A DNA stretch of 30,775 nucleotides from Pseudomonadota bacterium (lineage in GTDB: Bacteria > Pseudomonadota > Alphaproteobacteria > Acetobacterales > Acetobacteraceae). A program made the translations under genes and the position numbers. Shown one piece after another: positions 17,581 to 25,326 of this stretch. The notes beneath the pieces are model-generated. The model was not told the origin of the DNA. It saw nothing but the letters and a program-made list of their open reading frames with translations, and did no database searches. Where the stretch lies: the NCBI GenBank assembly GCA_021807975.1, contig JAKBCJ010000005.1, forward strand, positions 1 to 30,775, written 5' to 3'. Positions within the stretch are counted from its first letter, which is position 1. The number at the start of each line of letters is the position of its first letter.

Positions 17581-17991
17581 GATCGGGTCCCGGGATGTTG
17601 CCAGCCGAAGCGCGGGGTGAAAGCAGGTAAACCGTACATATCACAAGGCAGTGCGGAGACCGACATTTATCGGCCGTGAAACCGTTTCACAGCGAAGACG
17701 ATCGGACTCTGGATTTTAGATGTGTCGTCGAAATAAATTCCATCGCGCCGGTATTTTGGATGGACGTGCCTGCAACGCCGATACGGGCACCCGGCGCGTG
17801 AAGTCTGCATGACACGTCACGCGGTTCTTGACACGAACCGGCCGAATATCCCCAACTCCTCCCATCGAAGGAGGCTGCCACGCGCGACCGCGCCCAAATG
17901 AGCCGTTCGGCTTGACCTGGAAGGTTCAGCCGATCATTCCTCCCGCTCCCCGAACCGGAACGGTCCGGACGGGTGTTGCGGAGCCTCCACG
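17581..17991. other. Divergent intergenic region between the sensor kinase and miaB
   Basis: This 411-base gap holds the promoters of both flanking genes. I note a perfect palindrome at 17676-17690, a 12-bp palindrome AGCCGTTCGGCT at 17901-17912, and a TTGACA at 17827-17832 with no good -10 behind it. A GGAG site lies 8 bases before the miaB ATG. I see no gene here. Confidence 0.55.
17676..17690. promoter_or_regulatory. Perfect 15-bp palindrome upstream of the hybrid kinase gene
   Basis: GTGAAAC C GTTTCAC has perfect 7-bp arms around a single base. It lies 96 bases upstream of the kinase start and about 300 bases from miaB. The arms resemble operator half-sites of LacI-type and some other dimeric regulators, though the odd centre is unlike a standard LacI site. 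No such regulator is encoded nearby. Confidence 0.4.
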
Positions 17992-19344
17992 ATGACCGAA
18001 ACCGAGCGCAAGCGTCTGCATGTGATCACCTGGGGCTGCCAGATGAACGTGTATGACAGCGGCCGGATGGCGGACGTGCTGGCCCCGCTGGGGTATGGCC
18101 CGGCGGCGGAGCCGGACGACGCCGACATGGTGATACTGAACACCTGTCACATTCGCGACAAGGCGGCGGAGAAGGTGTTTTCCGAACTGGGCCGCCTGCG
18201 CAAGCTGAAGGAGGCCCGGGGCGGGCGGATGATTCTGGCGGTCGCCGGCTGCGTGGCGCAGGCGGAGGGGGCGGAAATACTGGCGCGGGCACCGTATGTT
18301 GATATCGTTCTGGGGCCGCAGACCTATCATCGCCTGCCCGAGATGGTTGCGCGTGCCGCCCGTGCCGGCGGAGCGGTCATCGAGACGGACTTCCCGCCGG
18401 AGGATAAGTTCGACCATCTGCCGGAGAGTGCCACGCCGCAGGGCGTCACCGCGTTCCTGACCATTCAGGAAGGTTGCGACAAGTTCTGCAGCTTCTGCGT
18501 GGTGCCCTATACCAGGGGCGCGGAGCAAAGCCGATCCGCCGCCACGATCTTGCGTGAGGCGCGGCATCTGGTGTCGCAGGGGACCCGGGAAATCACGCTG
18601 CTGGGGCAGAACGTCAACGCGTGGCATGACGACGGTGGGCATGGCGCTGGCTGGCGCCTCGGTCGTTTGCTGCGGGAAATGGCGGAGATACCCGACCTGC
18701 TGAGGATCCGTTACGCAACCTCTCATCCGCGCGACATGGACGACGATTTGATCGCCGCGCATCGCGACATTCCGGCGCTGATGCCGTTCCTGCATCTGCC
18801 GGTGCAGTCCGGGTCGGATCGCGTGCTGTCGGCGATGAACCGCAAGCACACCGCCGACGATTTCCGCCGCATCGTCGATAAGCTCCGCACCGCTCGGCCG
18901 GACCTGGCGCTGTCGTCCGACTTCATCGTCGGCCACCCCGGCGAAACCGAGGCGGACTTTGAGGATACGATGCGTCTGGTGCGCGATACCGGGTTCGCGT
19001 TGGCATACAGCTTTAAATACTCCCCGCGGCCCGGCACCCCGGCGGCCGGTGCGCCGGGCCAGGTCGCGGAGGCGGATAAAGACCGCCGCTTGCAGGAACT
19101 ACAGGCGCTGTTGCGGGAGCAGCAGGCGGTGTTCAACGCCGGGTGCGTCGGGTTGGAACTGCCGGTGCTGTTCACGGGATCTGGCCGTCACCCCGGGCAG
19201 ATCGCCGGACGATCCCCATTTCTGCAGCCGGTTCACCTTCTAGGAAGTGCCAATCTTATTGGAACTGAATCGTTGGTGCGAATCGTCGCCAACCATCCAA
19301 ACTCGCTCGCGGGAACCCTTGTCCAGGAGAGACGAACAGCTTGA
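17992..19344 (+). CDS. miaB: tRNA-2-methylthio-N6-dimethylallyladenosine synthase
   Basis: This 450-residue radical-SAM methylthiotransferase adds the methylthio group to i6A37 in tRNAs that read UNN codons. The N-terminal MTTase domain has cluster ligands C16 (TWGCQMN), C52 (NTCHIRD) and C87 (AGCVAQ). The radical-SAM cluster is C162, C166 and C169 (CDKFCSFC). Next come LLGQNVNAW, the LPVQSGSDRVL motif and the FIVGHPGET motif. A C-terminal TRAM domain occupies about 375-440. All key residues are intact and the length is normal. It opens the conserved miaB-phoH-ybeY-corC cluster. Its TGA overlaps the TTG start of the next gene. Confidence 0.97.
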   Translation: MTETERKRLHVITWGCQMNVYDSGRMADVLAPLGYGPAAEPDDADMVILNTCHIRDKAAEKVFSELGRLRKLKEARGGRMILAVAGCVAQAEGAEILARAPYVDIVLGPQTYHRLPEMVARAARAGGAVIETDFPPEDKFDHLPESATPQGVTAFLTIQEGCDKFCSFCVVPYTRGAEQSRSAATILREARHLVSQGTREITLLGQNVNAWHDDGGHGAGWRLGRLLREMAEIPDLLRIRYATSHPRDMDDDLIAAHRDIPALMPFLHLPVQSGSDRVLSAMNRKHTADDFRRIVDKLRTARPDLALSSDFIVGHPGETEADFEDTMRLVRDTGFALAYSFKYSPRPGTPAAGAPGQVAEADKDRRLQELQALLREQQAVFNAGCVGLELPVLFTGSGRHPGQIAGRSPFLQPVHLLGSANLIGTESLVRIVANHPNSLAGTLVQERRTA

Positions 19345-20408
19345 CACAGATCGCTGCCCCCCAGGCACCGCCCACCGCTGCAAGCGGCAAACCAATGGCC
19401 GCCTCTGCCGGCGGCAAGGCCATCACCCTCCAGTTCAACGACAACAGCCTGCTGCCCCTGCTTTTGGGGGATCATGACCGCCACCTGGTCAGGATCGAGC
19501 AGGCGCTGGGGGTCCGGCTCTCCTGCCGTGGCAATCGTATCGCCATTGCCGGGGATGCCTCGCGGGTCGATGTGGCGCAAGAGATGCTCCGGGGCCTTTG
19601 GCGGCGGCTGGAACAGGGTGAAAGCGTGGGACGGGCGGAAATCGAGGCGGCAATTCGGATGGCGGACGCGGAGAACGACCCACGCCTGCCGCTGTCCGAC
19701 GTGCCGGCGATTCGCACAAGGCGCGGGGCGGTGGGGCCGCGAAGCCCGGGGCAGGTGAGCTATATGGAGGCCCTGTCGAACCACGAAATGGTGTTCGGGG
19801 TCGGCCCGGCCGGCACGGGCAAGACCTATCTGGCGGTGGCGCAGGCGGTGGCGATGTTGCAGGCGGGCAAGGTGGACCGCATCGTGCTGTCCCGTCCGGC
19901 GGTGGAAGCAGGGGAGCGGCTGGGTTTCCTGCCCGGCGATATGAAAGAAAAGATCGATCCGTATCTGCGGCCGCTGTACGACGCGCTGCACGATATGATG
20001 CCTGCCGATCAGGTCATCCGCCGGATGACCAACGGGGAGATCGAGGTCGCGCCGCTGGCCTTCATGCGCGGCCGCACCCTGGCACATTGCTACGCCATAT
20101 TGGACGAGGCGCAGAACACCACCGCGATGCAGATGAAGATGTTCCTGACCCGCATGGGCGAGGGCACGCGGATGGTGATCACCGGCGATCTGAGCCAGGT
20201 CGATCTGCCCAAGGGCGTCCGGTCCGGGCTTCGTGATGCGTTGGATACGCTGGAAGGCATCCAGGGCATCGGCGTGGTGCGGTTCGCGCAGCGGGACGTC
20301 GTGCGGCATCCCCTGGTCGCGCGCATCGTCGGCGCGTATGATGCCCGCGAAGCAGCGCAGGGCGAGGTGCTGCGGGAGCGTGAGCGCCCGTATTCAAGCG
20401 AGTTATGA
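19341..20408 (+). CDS. ybeZ: PhoH-like ATPase (YbeZ)
   Basis: This 355-residue cytoplasmic P-loop protein has Walker A at 155-162 (GPAGTGKT), Walker B in YAILDEAQNTT, and the GDLSQVDLP sensor stretch typical of PhoH/YbeZ. Family members are RNA-linked NTPases that work with YbeY. I chose TTG 19341. It overlaps the miaB stop (TTGA) and has AGGAG at 19325-19329, whereas the next in-frame ATG (19395) has no ribosome site. The region between about 25 and 90 fits the family's N-terminal nucleic-acid-binding part. It is in one operon with miaB and ybeY, and ybeY starts 7 bases after its stop. No lesion is seen. Confidence 0.93.
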   Translation: MTQIAAPQAPPTAASGKPMAASAGGKAITLQFNDNSLLPLLLGDHDRHLVRIEQALGVRLSCRGNRIAIAGDASRVDVAQEMLRGLWRRLEQGESVGRAEIEAAIRMADAENDPRLPLSDVPAIRTRRGAVGPRSPGQVSYMEALSNHEMVFGVGPAGTGKTYLAVAQAVAMLQAGKVDRIVLSRPAVEAGERLGFLPGDMKEKIDPYLRPLYDALHDMMPADQVIRRMTNGEIEVAPLAFMRGRTLAHCYAILDEAQNTTAMQMKMFLTRMGEGTRMVITGDLSQVDLPKGVRSGLRDALDTLEGIQGIGVVRFAQRDVVRHPLVARIVGAYDAREAAQGEVLRERERPYSSEL

Positions 20409-20415
20409 AGTAGCG

Positions 20416-20868
20416 ATGGAACCTCCTAGTACCCGGCCGCCCGACCTCGATGGTCCAACCGTCGATGTCGTCGTGGCGGATCCGGCTTGGCACAGGGCGA
20501 TACCGAACGCCGGCACGATTGTCCGGCGGGCCGCCCGTGCCGCGAAGATGGAGGGCACGATCGTGCTGTCCTCCGACCGGGTGGTGCGCGGGCTGAACCT
20601 GCGGCACCGCGGCAGAAATAAGCCCACCAACGTGCTGACGTATGAGCATCCGGCGCCGGAGATCATCCTGGCGCTGGGCGTCGTGCGTGCCGAGGCCGCG
20701 GCCCGGGGCCGGCTGCCAGGACACCATCTGGCGCATCTGGTGGTGCATGGGGCGTTGCATCTGGCTGGCGAGGACCACGACCATCCGGGCGACGCGCGCC
20801 GCATGGAAATGGCGGAATCCCGTATCCTGCACCGCATCGGCGTGCCCAACCCGTGGAAACGCGCATGA
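20416..20868 (+). CDS. ybeY: Endoribonuclease YbeY (16S rRNA maturation)
   Basis: This protein of 150 residues is a zinc-dependent RNase for 16S rRNA 3'-end maturation and ribosome quality control. The zinc motif is intact: H111, H115 and H121 in HGALHLAGEDH. The RGRNKPTNVL segment keeps the conserved arginine. The stretch that follows is short and reads TYEHPAPEIILALG. The family usually has a longer loop there (SFP...GDI/GEI), so about ten residues appear to be missing, and the usual Gly before the acidic residue is a Pro. It could be a lineage feature. The start is ATG 20416. The stop overlaps the next gene by ATGA. Confidence 0.93.
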   Translation: MEPPSTRPPDLDGPTVDVVVADPAWHRAIPNAGTIVRRAARAAKMEGTIVLSSDRVVRGLNLRHRGRNKPTNVLTYEHPAPEIILALGVVRAEAAARGRLPGHHLAHLVVHGALHLAGEDHDHPGDARRMEMAESRILHRIGVPNPWKRA

Positions 20869-21752
20869 GCGCGCATCGGGGCACATTGTTGGGAAGGCTG
20901 GGCTATCTGCTTGGGCGCAAACAGGCGGAGCATTCCTTGCGGGACTCCATCGCGGAGTTGGTGCAAGAGGCGGCGGACGCCCAACAGACGCCGGGTGAGG
21001 CCCCGGAGTTGGACCGGCATGAGCGGCTGCTGATCGCCAACGTGCTGCGCTTGCGGGAAACCACGGCTGACGATGTGATGGTGCCGCGGGCGGATATCGT
21101 GGCGATGCGGGCGGATGTGACGCTGGCACAGGCCATCGAACTGATCCGCAACGACGGTCACTCCCGCCTGCCGGTGTACCGGGAGCAGTTGGACGATGTG
21201 ATCGGCATGATCCACATCAAGGATGTGTTCGCCTATGTCGGCCGGCCGGAGGCGTTCTCCCTTGAGGCGATCATGCGCAAGCCGCTGATGGTGGCGCCGC
21301 AGATGCCGGTGCTGGACCTGCTGGCGCAGATGCGGTTGCAGCGGATGCATCTGGCGTTGGTGGTCGATGAATATGGCGGGATCGACGGGCTGGTGACGAT
21401 CGAGGATCTGGTCGAGACCATAACCGGCGACATTGCGGACGAGCATGACGATGTCGAGGCGCCGATGCTCACGGAGCGCCCGGACGGGGCGCTGGATTTG
21501 AACGCGCGCATGCCGATCGAGGACTTCGAGGAGAAGATCGGCCCGATCCTGACCGAGGATGAGCGGGACGCGGATATCGATACGGTCGGCGGGCTGGTTT
21601 TCACCCTCGCCGGGCGTGTGCCGACGCGGGGAGAGGTGATCAGTCACCCCTCGGGCTATGAATTCCGCGTGCTGGATGCCGATGCAAGGCGGATCCGGCG
21701 GCTGCGGGCTCGGCGGACGGACTCGGCTCCCAAGCCGGCCGCTGCGGCTTAG
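20865..21752 (+). CDS. CBS-domain protein of the CorC/HlyC family (YbeX-like)
   Basis: This 295-residue soluble protein has two CBS domains (about 67-125 and 132-188) and a C-terminal CorC/HlyC (transporter-associated) domain (about 205-285). It has no membrane domain, like E. coli YbeX, which was named CorC for magnesium/cobalt efflux and is now linked to ribosome metabolism. Motifs include VMVPRADI, the GHSRLPVYRE stretch, and VVDEYGGIDGLVTIEDLVE. I chose ATG 20865, overlapping the ybeY stop (ATGA), over ATG 20853. It ends the operon here. The apolipoprotein N-acyltransferase gene that follows in many bacteria is not present. A bipartite hairpin follows the stop. Confidence 0.92.
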   Translation: MSAHRGTLLGRLGYLLGRKQAEHSLRDSIAELVQEAADAQQTPGEAPELDRHERLLIANVLRLRETTADDVMVPRADIVAMRADVTLAQAIELIRNDGHSRLPVYREQLDDVIGMIHIKDVFAYVGRPEAFSLEAIMRKPLMVAPQMPVLDLLAQMRLQRMHLALVVDEYGGIDGLVTIEDLVETITGDIADEHDDVEAPMLTERPDGALDLNARMPIEDFEEKIGPILTEDERDADIDTVGGLVFTLAGRVPTRGEVISHPSGYEFRVLDADARRIRRLRARRTDSAPKPAAAA

Positions 21753-21773
21753 GGGACGCGGCGACTCAAGCAA

Positions 21774-21805
21774 ACCGTCCGGCGGAACCTTTCCGCTGAG
21801 ACGGT
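21774..21805. terminator. Bipartite hairpin between convergent genes
   Basis: The outer arms are ACCGTC (21774-21779) and GACGGT (21800-21805). The inner arms are GCGGAA (21782-21787) and TTCCGC (21791-21796) with a 3-nt loop. It lies between two convergent stops, so it can serve both strands. It lacks a T-run, so termination may be weak or Rho-assisted. Confidence 0.45.
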
Positions 21806-21844
21806 CATCGCCGTGCACACCGGCCGGACAGGCGGATCGTGCCG

Positions 21845-23011
21845 CTAATAGCTCCGGGGCAGCCCCAGGACATGTTCCGCGATATAGGACAGGATCAGGT
21901 TCGTGCTGATCGGCGCCACCTGATACAGCCGGGTTTCGCGGAATTTCCGCTCGATGTCGTATTCCTCGGCGAAGCCAAATCCACCGTGGGTCTGAATGCA
22001 GGCTTCGCCGGCGGCCCAGGATGCCTCGGCGGCGAGCATCTTTGCCATGTTGGCTTCTTCGCCCGGCGTCTCGCCTGCCTCGAACTTGTCGCACCCGGCC
22101 TGCACCATCAGTTCGGCGGCGCGCATTTGCGCATAGGCGCGGGCGAGCGGAAACTGGATGCCCTGGTTCTGGCCGATGGGGCGGCCGAAGACCTGGCGTT
22201 CGCGCGCGTAGTCGCTGGCTTTGTTCAGGAACCATTTGGCGTCGCCGATACACTCCGCGGCGATCAGCAGGCGTTCGGCGTTCATGCCGTCCAGGATGTA
22301 GCGGAAGCCGCGGCCCTCGATGCCGACCAGATTCTCGGCCGGGATCTCCATGTTATCGAAGAACACTTCGGTCGAGTTGTGGTTCATCATGGTACGGATC
22401 GGGCGGATGGTCAGTCCGTTCCCCAGCGCGGCGCGCATATCGACGATGAAAGTCGAAAGACCCTCGGTCTTCTTGGCTGTTTGGTCCTTCGGCGTCGTCC
22501 GAGCGAGAAGAAGCATCAGGTCGGAGTGTTCGGCGCGGCTGGTCCAGACTTTTTGGCCGTTGACGATGTATTTGTCGCCTTCCTTGCGGGCGAAGGTGCG
22601 TAGCGACGTCGTGTCGGTGCCGCTGGTCGGTTCGGTGACGCCGAACGCCTGCAGGCGCAGTTCGCCGGTTGCGATCTTCGGCAGGTAGGTCTTCTTCTGA
22701 GCGTCGGTGCCGTGCCGCAGGATCGTGCCCATGATATACATCTGGGCGTGGCAAGCCGCGCCGTTACAGCCCTCGGCCTGGACGGTTTCCAGGATCGCGG
22801 CGGCGGCGGACAGCGGCAGGCCGGCGCCGCCGAATTCCTCGGGGATCAGCGCGCCGAGGTAGCCGCCTTCTGTCAGCGCGCGGACGAATTCGGTCGGGTA
22901 GCCGCGTTGTTCATCCAGCTTGCGCCAGTATTCGCCGGGAAATTTGCTGCACAGCTTGCGGACTTCCTCGCGGATTTCGGCGTGGGGGTCGGCGCGTAAC
23001 TGGTCTTTCAT
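21845..23011 (-). CDS. Acyl-CoA dehydrogenase family protein
   Basis: This 388-residue FAD enzyme is expected to oxidise an acyl-CoA at the alpha-beta position. The N-terminal helical domain has IPEEFGGAGLPLS. The middle has FGVTEPTSGTDTTSL, the flavin-contacting signature. The C-terminal part has RQVFGRPIGQNQGIQ and IQTHGGFGFAEEYDIER. At the usual catalytic glutamate position (YEG in short- and medium-chain enzymes) the sequence reads QVAPIST (364-370), so that base is missing. E246 (GMNAERL) sits where isovaleryl- and long-chain enzymes place theirs. The start is ATG 23011. It is divergent from pdxH. The substrate is unknown; a branched or unusual acyl-CoA is possible. Confidence 0.9.
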   Translation of the reverse strand: MKDQLRADPHAEIREEVRKLCSKFPGEYWRKLDEQRGYPTEFVRALTEGGYLGALIPEEFGGAGLPLSAAAAILETVQAEGCNGAACHAQMYIMGTILRHGTDAQKKTYLPKIATGELRLQAFGVTEPTSGTDTTSLRTFARKEGDKYIVNGQKVWTSRAEHSDLMLLLARTTPKDQTAKKTEGLSTFIVDMRAALGNGLTIRPIRTMMNHNSTEVFFDNMEIPAENLVGIEGRGFRYILDGMNAERLLIAAECIGDAKWFLNKASDYARERQVFGRPIGQNQGIQFPLARAYAQMRAAELMVQAGCDKFEAGETPGEEANMAKMLAAEASWAAGEACIQTHGGFGFAEEYDIERKFRETRLYQVAPISTNLILSYIAEHVLGLPRSY

Positions 23012-23183
23012 GGCGATCTCCGCAAACAGGCAGGTGTGCTTATTGTGTTTGCCCGGACCCTGGCAACCCGCAAGGGGCAGCGAAAGCCGCGCATAGCTGG
23101 TCTGGCTGCGATGCCCGCTTGCCGGATGGGGTGAAAGTGGTGTTATCGGCCCTGTCAGAGTTCTGATTTGAAGGATTGTTCTC

Positions 23184-23780
23184 ATGCCCGCAGGCGAGTC
23201 CCTCGCGCCGTCCCCGTTCGACCAGTTCAAGGTCTGGATGGCGGAGGCGGAAGCGGCCGAACCGAACGACCCGAACGCGATGGTCGTTGCGACAGCGACG
23301 CCGGATGGACGGCCATCGCTGCGGGCGATCCTTCTGAAGGGCGTCGATGAGCGCGGGTTCGTGTTCTATACCAATAAGGAAAGCCGCAAGGGCGGGGAAC
23401 TGGCGGTTAATGCCCGGGTCGCGCTGCTGTTCCATTGGAAGTCCCTCAGGCGGCAGATCAGGATCGAAGGCGTCGTCGAACATGTGACGGATGCGGAGGC
23501 TGATGCCTATTACGCCTCGCGCCCGCGCATATCCCGGCTAGGCGCCTGGGCATCCACGCAGTCCAGACCGTTGGCACAGCGAACAATTCTCGAAGAGCGC
23601 CTGGCGGAAATGGAGGCTCGTTATCCGGACGAGATTCCCCGGCCAAGCTACTGGTCCGGCTACCGGGTTCTGCCGGAAACGTTCGAGTTCTGGCAAGACA
23701 TGCCGTATCGGTTGCATGATCGGACCGTTTACCGTTGCTCCGCGGCGGGCACCTGGGACCAGAGCAAACTCTTTCCGTAG
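23184..23780 (+). CDS. pdxH: Pyridoxamine 5'-phosphate oxidase
   Basis: This 198-residue FMN enzyme makes pyridoxal 5'-phosphate from pyridoxine or pyridoxamine phosphate, the last step of vitamin B6 synthesis or salvage. The FMN-binding part includes RAILLKGVDERGFVFYTN and the RQIRIEGVVE stretch. The C-terminal half has PSYWSGYRVLPETFEFWQ, then RLHDRTVY, the substrate-binding signature. The C-terminus reads KLFP where many homologues end in RLAP/RLSP. The start has GAAGGA shortly upstream. It is divergent from the acyl-CoA dehydrogenase, and the gap between the two starts is 172 bases. Length is slightly short for the family but complete. Confidence 0.95.
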   Translation: MPAGESLAPSPFDQFKVWMAEAEAAEPNDPNAMVVATATPDGRPSLRAILLKGVDERGFVFYTNKESRKGGELAVNARVALLFHWKSLRRQIRIEGVVEHVTDAEADAYYASRPRISRLGAWASTQSRPLAQRTILEERLAEMEARYPDEIPRPSYWSGYRVLPETFEFWQDMPYRLHDRTVYRCSAAGTWDQSKLFP

Positions 23781-23860
23781 GTCGGCTGTCGCGGACATCG
23801 CTTGCAACGACAACGCAAACCTGCATTGCTCTATACGCAACCCGTTTGGAGGAGCTGACA

Positions 23861-24727
23861 ATGGCTATACGCAAGATATTGCTGCCCCTGACCGGCACCG
23901 CGGCGGGTGAAGCCGCGCTTGCGACCGCGCTGACGATCGCGCGGCGGTGGAATGCTCACGTAACGGCATTGCACGTCCGGGTGGACAGCCGCGATGTCGC
24001 GCCGCTGGCCGGAGAAGGCCTGTCAGGTGCGATGATCGAGGAGATGATGTCGGCCACCGAGAAAGAGAGCAACGACCGCGCCCACGCCGTCCGCTCGCTG
24101 TTCGAGCGGTTTGTCGCTCGGCATGACGTCGCGGTGCAGGAGGCGCATCCGGGGGCCGATCATGCGACCGCCAGCTTTGCCTCGGTCACCGGGCGGGAAG
24201 AAGATATCGTCGCGCAGCAGGCACGCTTGGCGGACCTGACCGTGGTTCCGCATCCGGACGCCGGGGAGGATGTGTCGTCGTCGGACGCGCTGCATGCGGT
24301 GTTGTTCGATTCGGGGCGGCCGGTTCTGATCTCTCCGCAGGCGACGCCGGGCATGATCGGCACGCGGGTTTGCATCGCCTGGAACGGGACCGCGGAGTCG
24401 GCGTCGTCGGTGCTGGCGGCGATGCCATGGATGCAACGGGCCGAGGGTGTGGCTATCCTGTCAGCCGACGGGTATCAGCGGCGCGGACCGGGTGCCCCCG
24501 ACTTGGCGTCTTATCTGGCACTTCACGGTGTGCGGGCGGAGATTGTCACCTTCAAATCGGTCGGTGGTTCGGTTGGGGCCGGATTGCTGGACGCCGCGGC
24601 GAACTTCGGCTGCGATATGTTGTCGATGGGGGCTTATTCGCACTCCCGGCTGCGGCAGTTGATCCTGGGGGGCGTGACCCGGCATGTGCTGGAGCATTCA
24701 ACCCTGCCGGTGATGATGAACCGCTGA
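23861..24727 (+). CDS. Universal stress protein, tandem Usp domains
   Basis: This 288-residue cytoplasmic protein contains two UspA-like domains. The first begins at residue 3 (IRKILLPLTG) and runs to about 150. The second starts near 165 (GTRVCIAWNG) and ends in the STLPVMM segment. The second domain has a Gly-rich GAYSHSRLRQLILGGVT stretch that resembles the ATP-binding loop of UspFG-type proteins, and the first domain appears to lack it. The role is general stress resistance; partners are unknown. ATG 23861 has GGAGGAG 5 bases upstream, a much better start than the longer in-frame extension from 23735. It stands alone, 80 bases after pdxH. Confidence 0.88.
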   Translation: MAIRKILLPLTGTAAGEAALATALTIARRWNAHVTALHVRVDSRDVAPLAGEGLSGAMIEEMMSATEKESNDRAHAVRSLFERFVARHDVAVQEAHPGADHATASFASVTGREEDIVAQQARLADLTVVPHPDAGEDVSSSDALHAVLFDSGRPVLISPQATPGMIGTRVCIAWNGTAESASSVLAAMPWMQRAEGVAILSADGYQRRGPGAPDLASYLALHGVRAEIVTFKSVGGSVGAGLLDAAANFGCDMLSMGAYSHSRLRQLILGGVTRHVLEHSTLPVMMNR

Positions 24728-24737
24728 TGGTGTGACG

Positions 24738-24766
24738 GTGTTCGCCCGGCTTGTCCGGGCCAACAC
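24738..24766. terminator. Hairpin between convergent usp and divIC-like genes, possible repeat element
   Basis: GTGTT (24738-24742) pairs with AACAC (24762-24766), and GCCCGG (24744-24749) pairs with CCGGGC (24755-24760). The loop is CTTGT and there is one C-C mismatch. It lies 11 bases from both stops and can act on either strand. The CCGGCTTGTCCGG core resembles palindromic elements scattered in alphaproteobacterial genomes. Confidence 0.5.
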
Positions 24767-24777
24767 GCCGGCAGGGG

Positions 24778-25107
24778 TTAAAAGAGCTTATCCTTGGGAC
24801 TGAGCTTGACGATGATGTCTCCGGGATCGGACAGGTTCAGCATCGCGCGGGCCCGTTCATCCAGGGTATCGGGATCCAGCCGGCTGGCCCGCAGTCCGCT
24901 GACGCGGGTTTCCCAGCCATCCCTTTCGGCTTTTGCCGCGGCCTGATCGGCCTGCACCTGCTTCAGCAATGCCTGCCGTTGCGCGAAGGCGACCAGACCA
25001 CGGTCCCCTTGAGTGGCGTTCCAGCCAAAAAACGCGGTGATCGCCAAAAACACCGCCGGGGCGATCATGATCCGTGCGCGTCGCTTGAGTTCTCGGCCGA
25101 ATGACAT
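24778..25107 (-). CDS. FtsB/DivIC-like septum formation initiator protein
   Basis: This 109-residue protein is a small bitopic membrane protein. It has a short basic cytoplasmic start, one membrane segment at about 13-29, then an Ala/Gln/Glu-rich coiled coil (about 38-75) and a C-terminal tail ending in a DIIVKLSP stretch. This matches the FtsB/DivIC family, which helps assemble the division site with FtsL and FtsQ. The GDRGL motif after the membrane segment is typical of alphaproteobacterial members. The start is ATG 25107; an in-frame start at 25152 would add 15 residues. In many relatives it sits next to enolase and pyruvate dehydrogenase genes, but here it is near usp and dapD. The call rests on architecture and weak motifs. 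Confidence 0.78.
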   Translation of the reverse strand: MSFGRELKRRARIMIAPAVFLAITAFFGWNATQGDRGLVAFAQRQALLKQVQADQAAAKAERDGWETRVSGLRASRLDPDTLDERARAMLNLSDPGDIIVKLSPKDKLF

Positions 25108-25326
25108 CGCATGCTCCAGGGTTCGCGGGCGGGATTCTAGCGCAGCCGTCATGGCCGGTGAACGAAAATCCCTCTAAGCTGCCGATTTTTCGTGATTTCT
25201 CGTGACGATGCGCGGCTGCGCCGGACTTTCGGTGTGGTCCGCCGCGCGGGCCGGGAGATCACGCGTTGACAGAAAACGGTGCCGAACGCATCGTCCGGCC
25301 GATTGAATCCAGGAAACGGCCTCACG

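Noticed and set aside
25265..25293. TTGACA before dapD as a firm promoter
   Set aside because: The hexamer is perfect, but the -10 position reads CATCGT, so I only mention it in the dapD entry.
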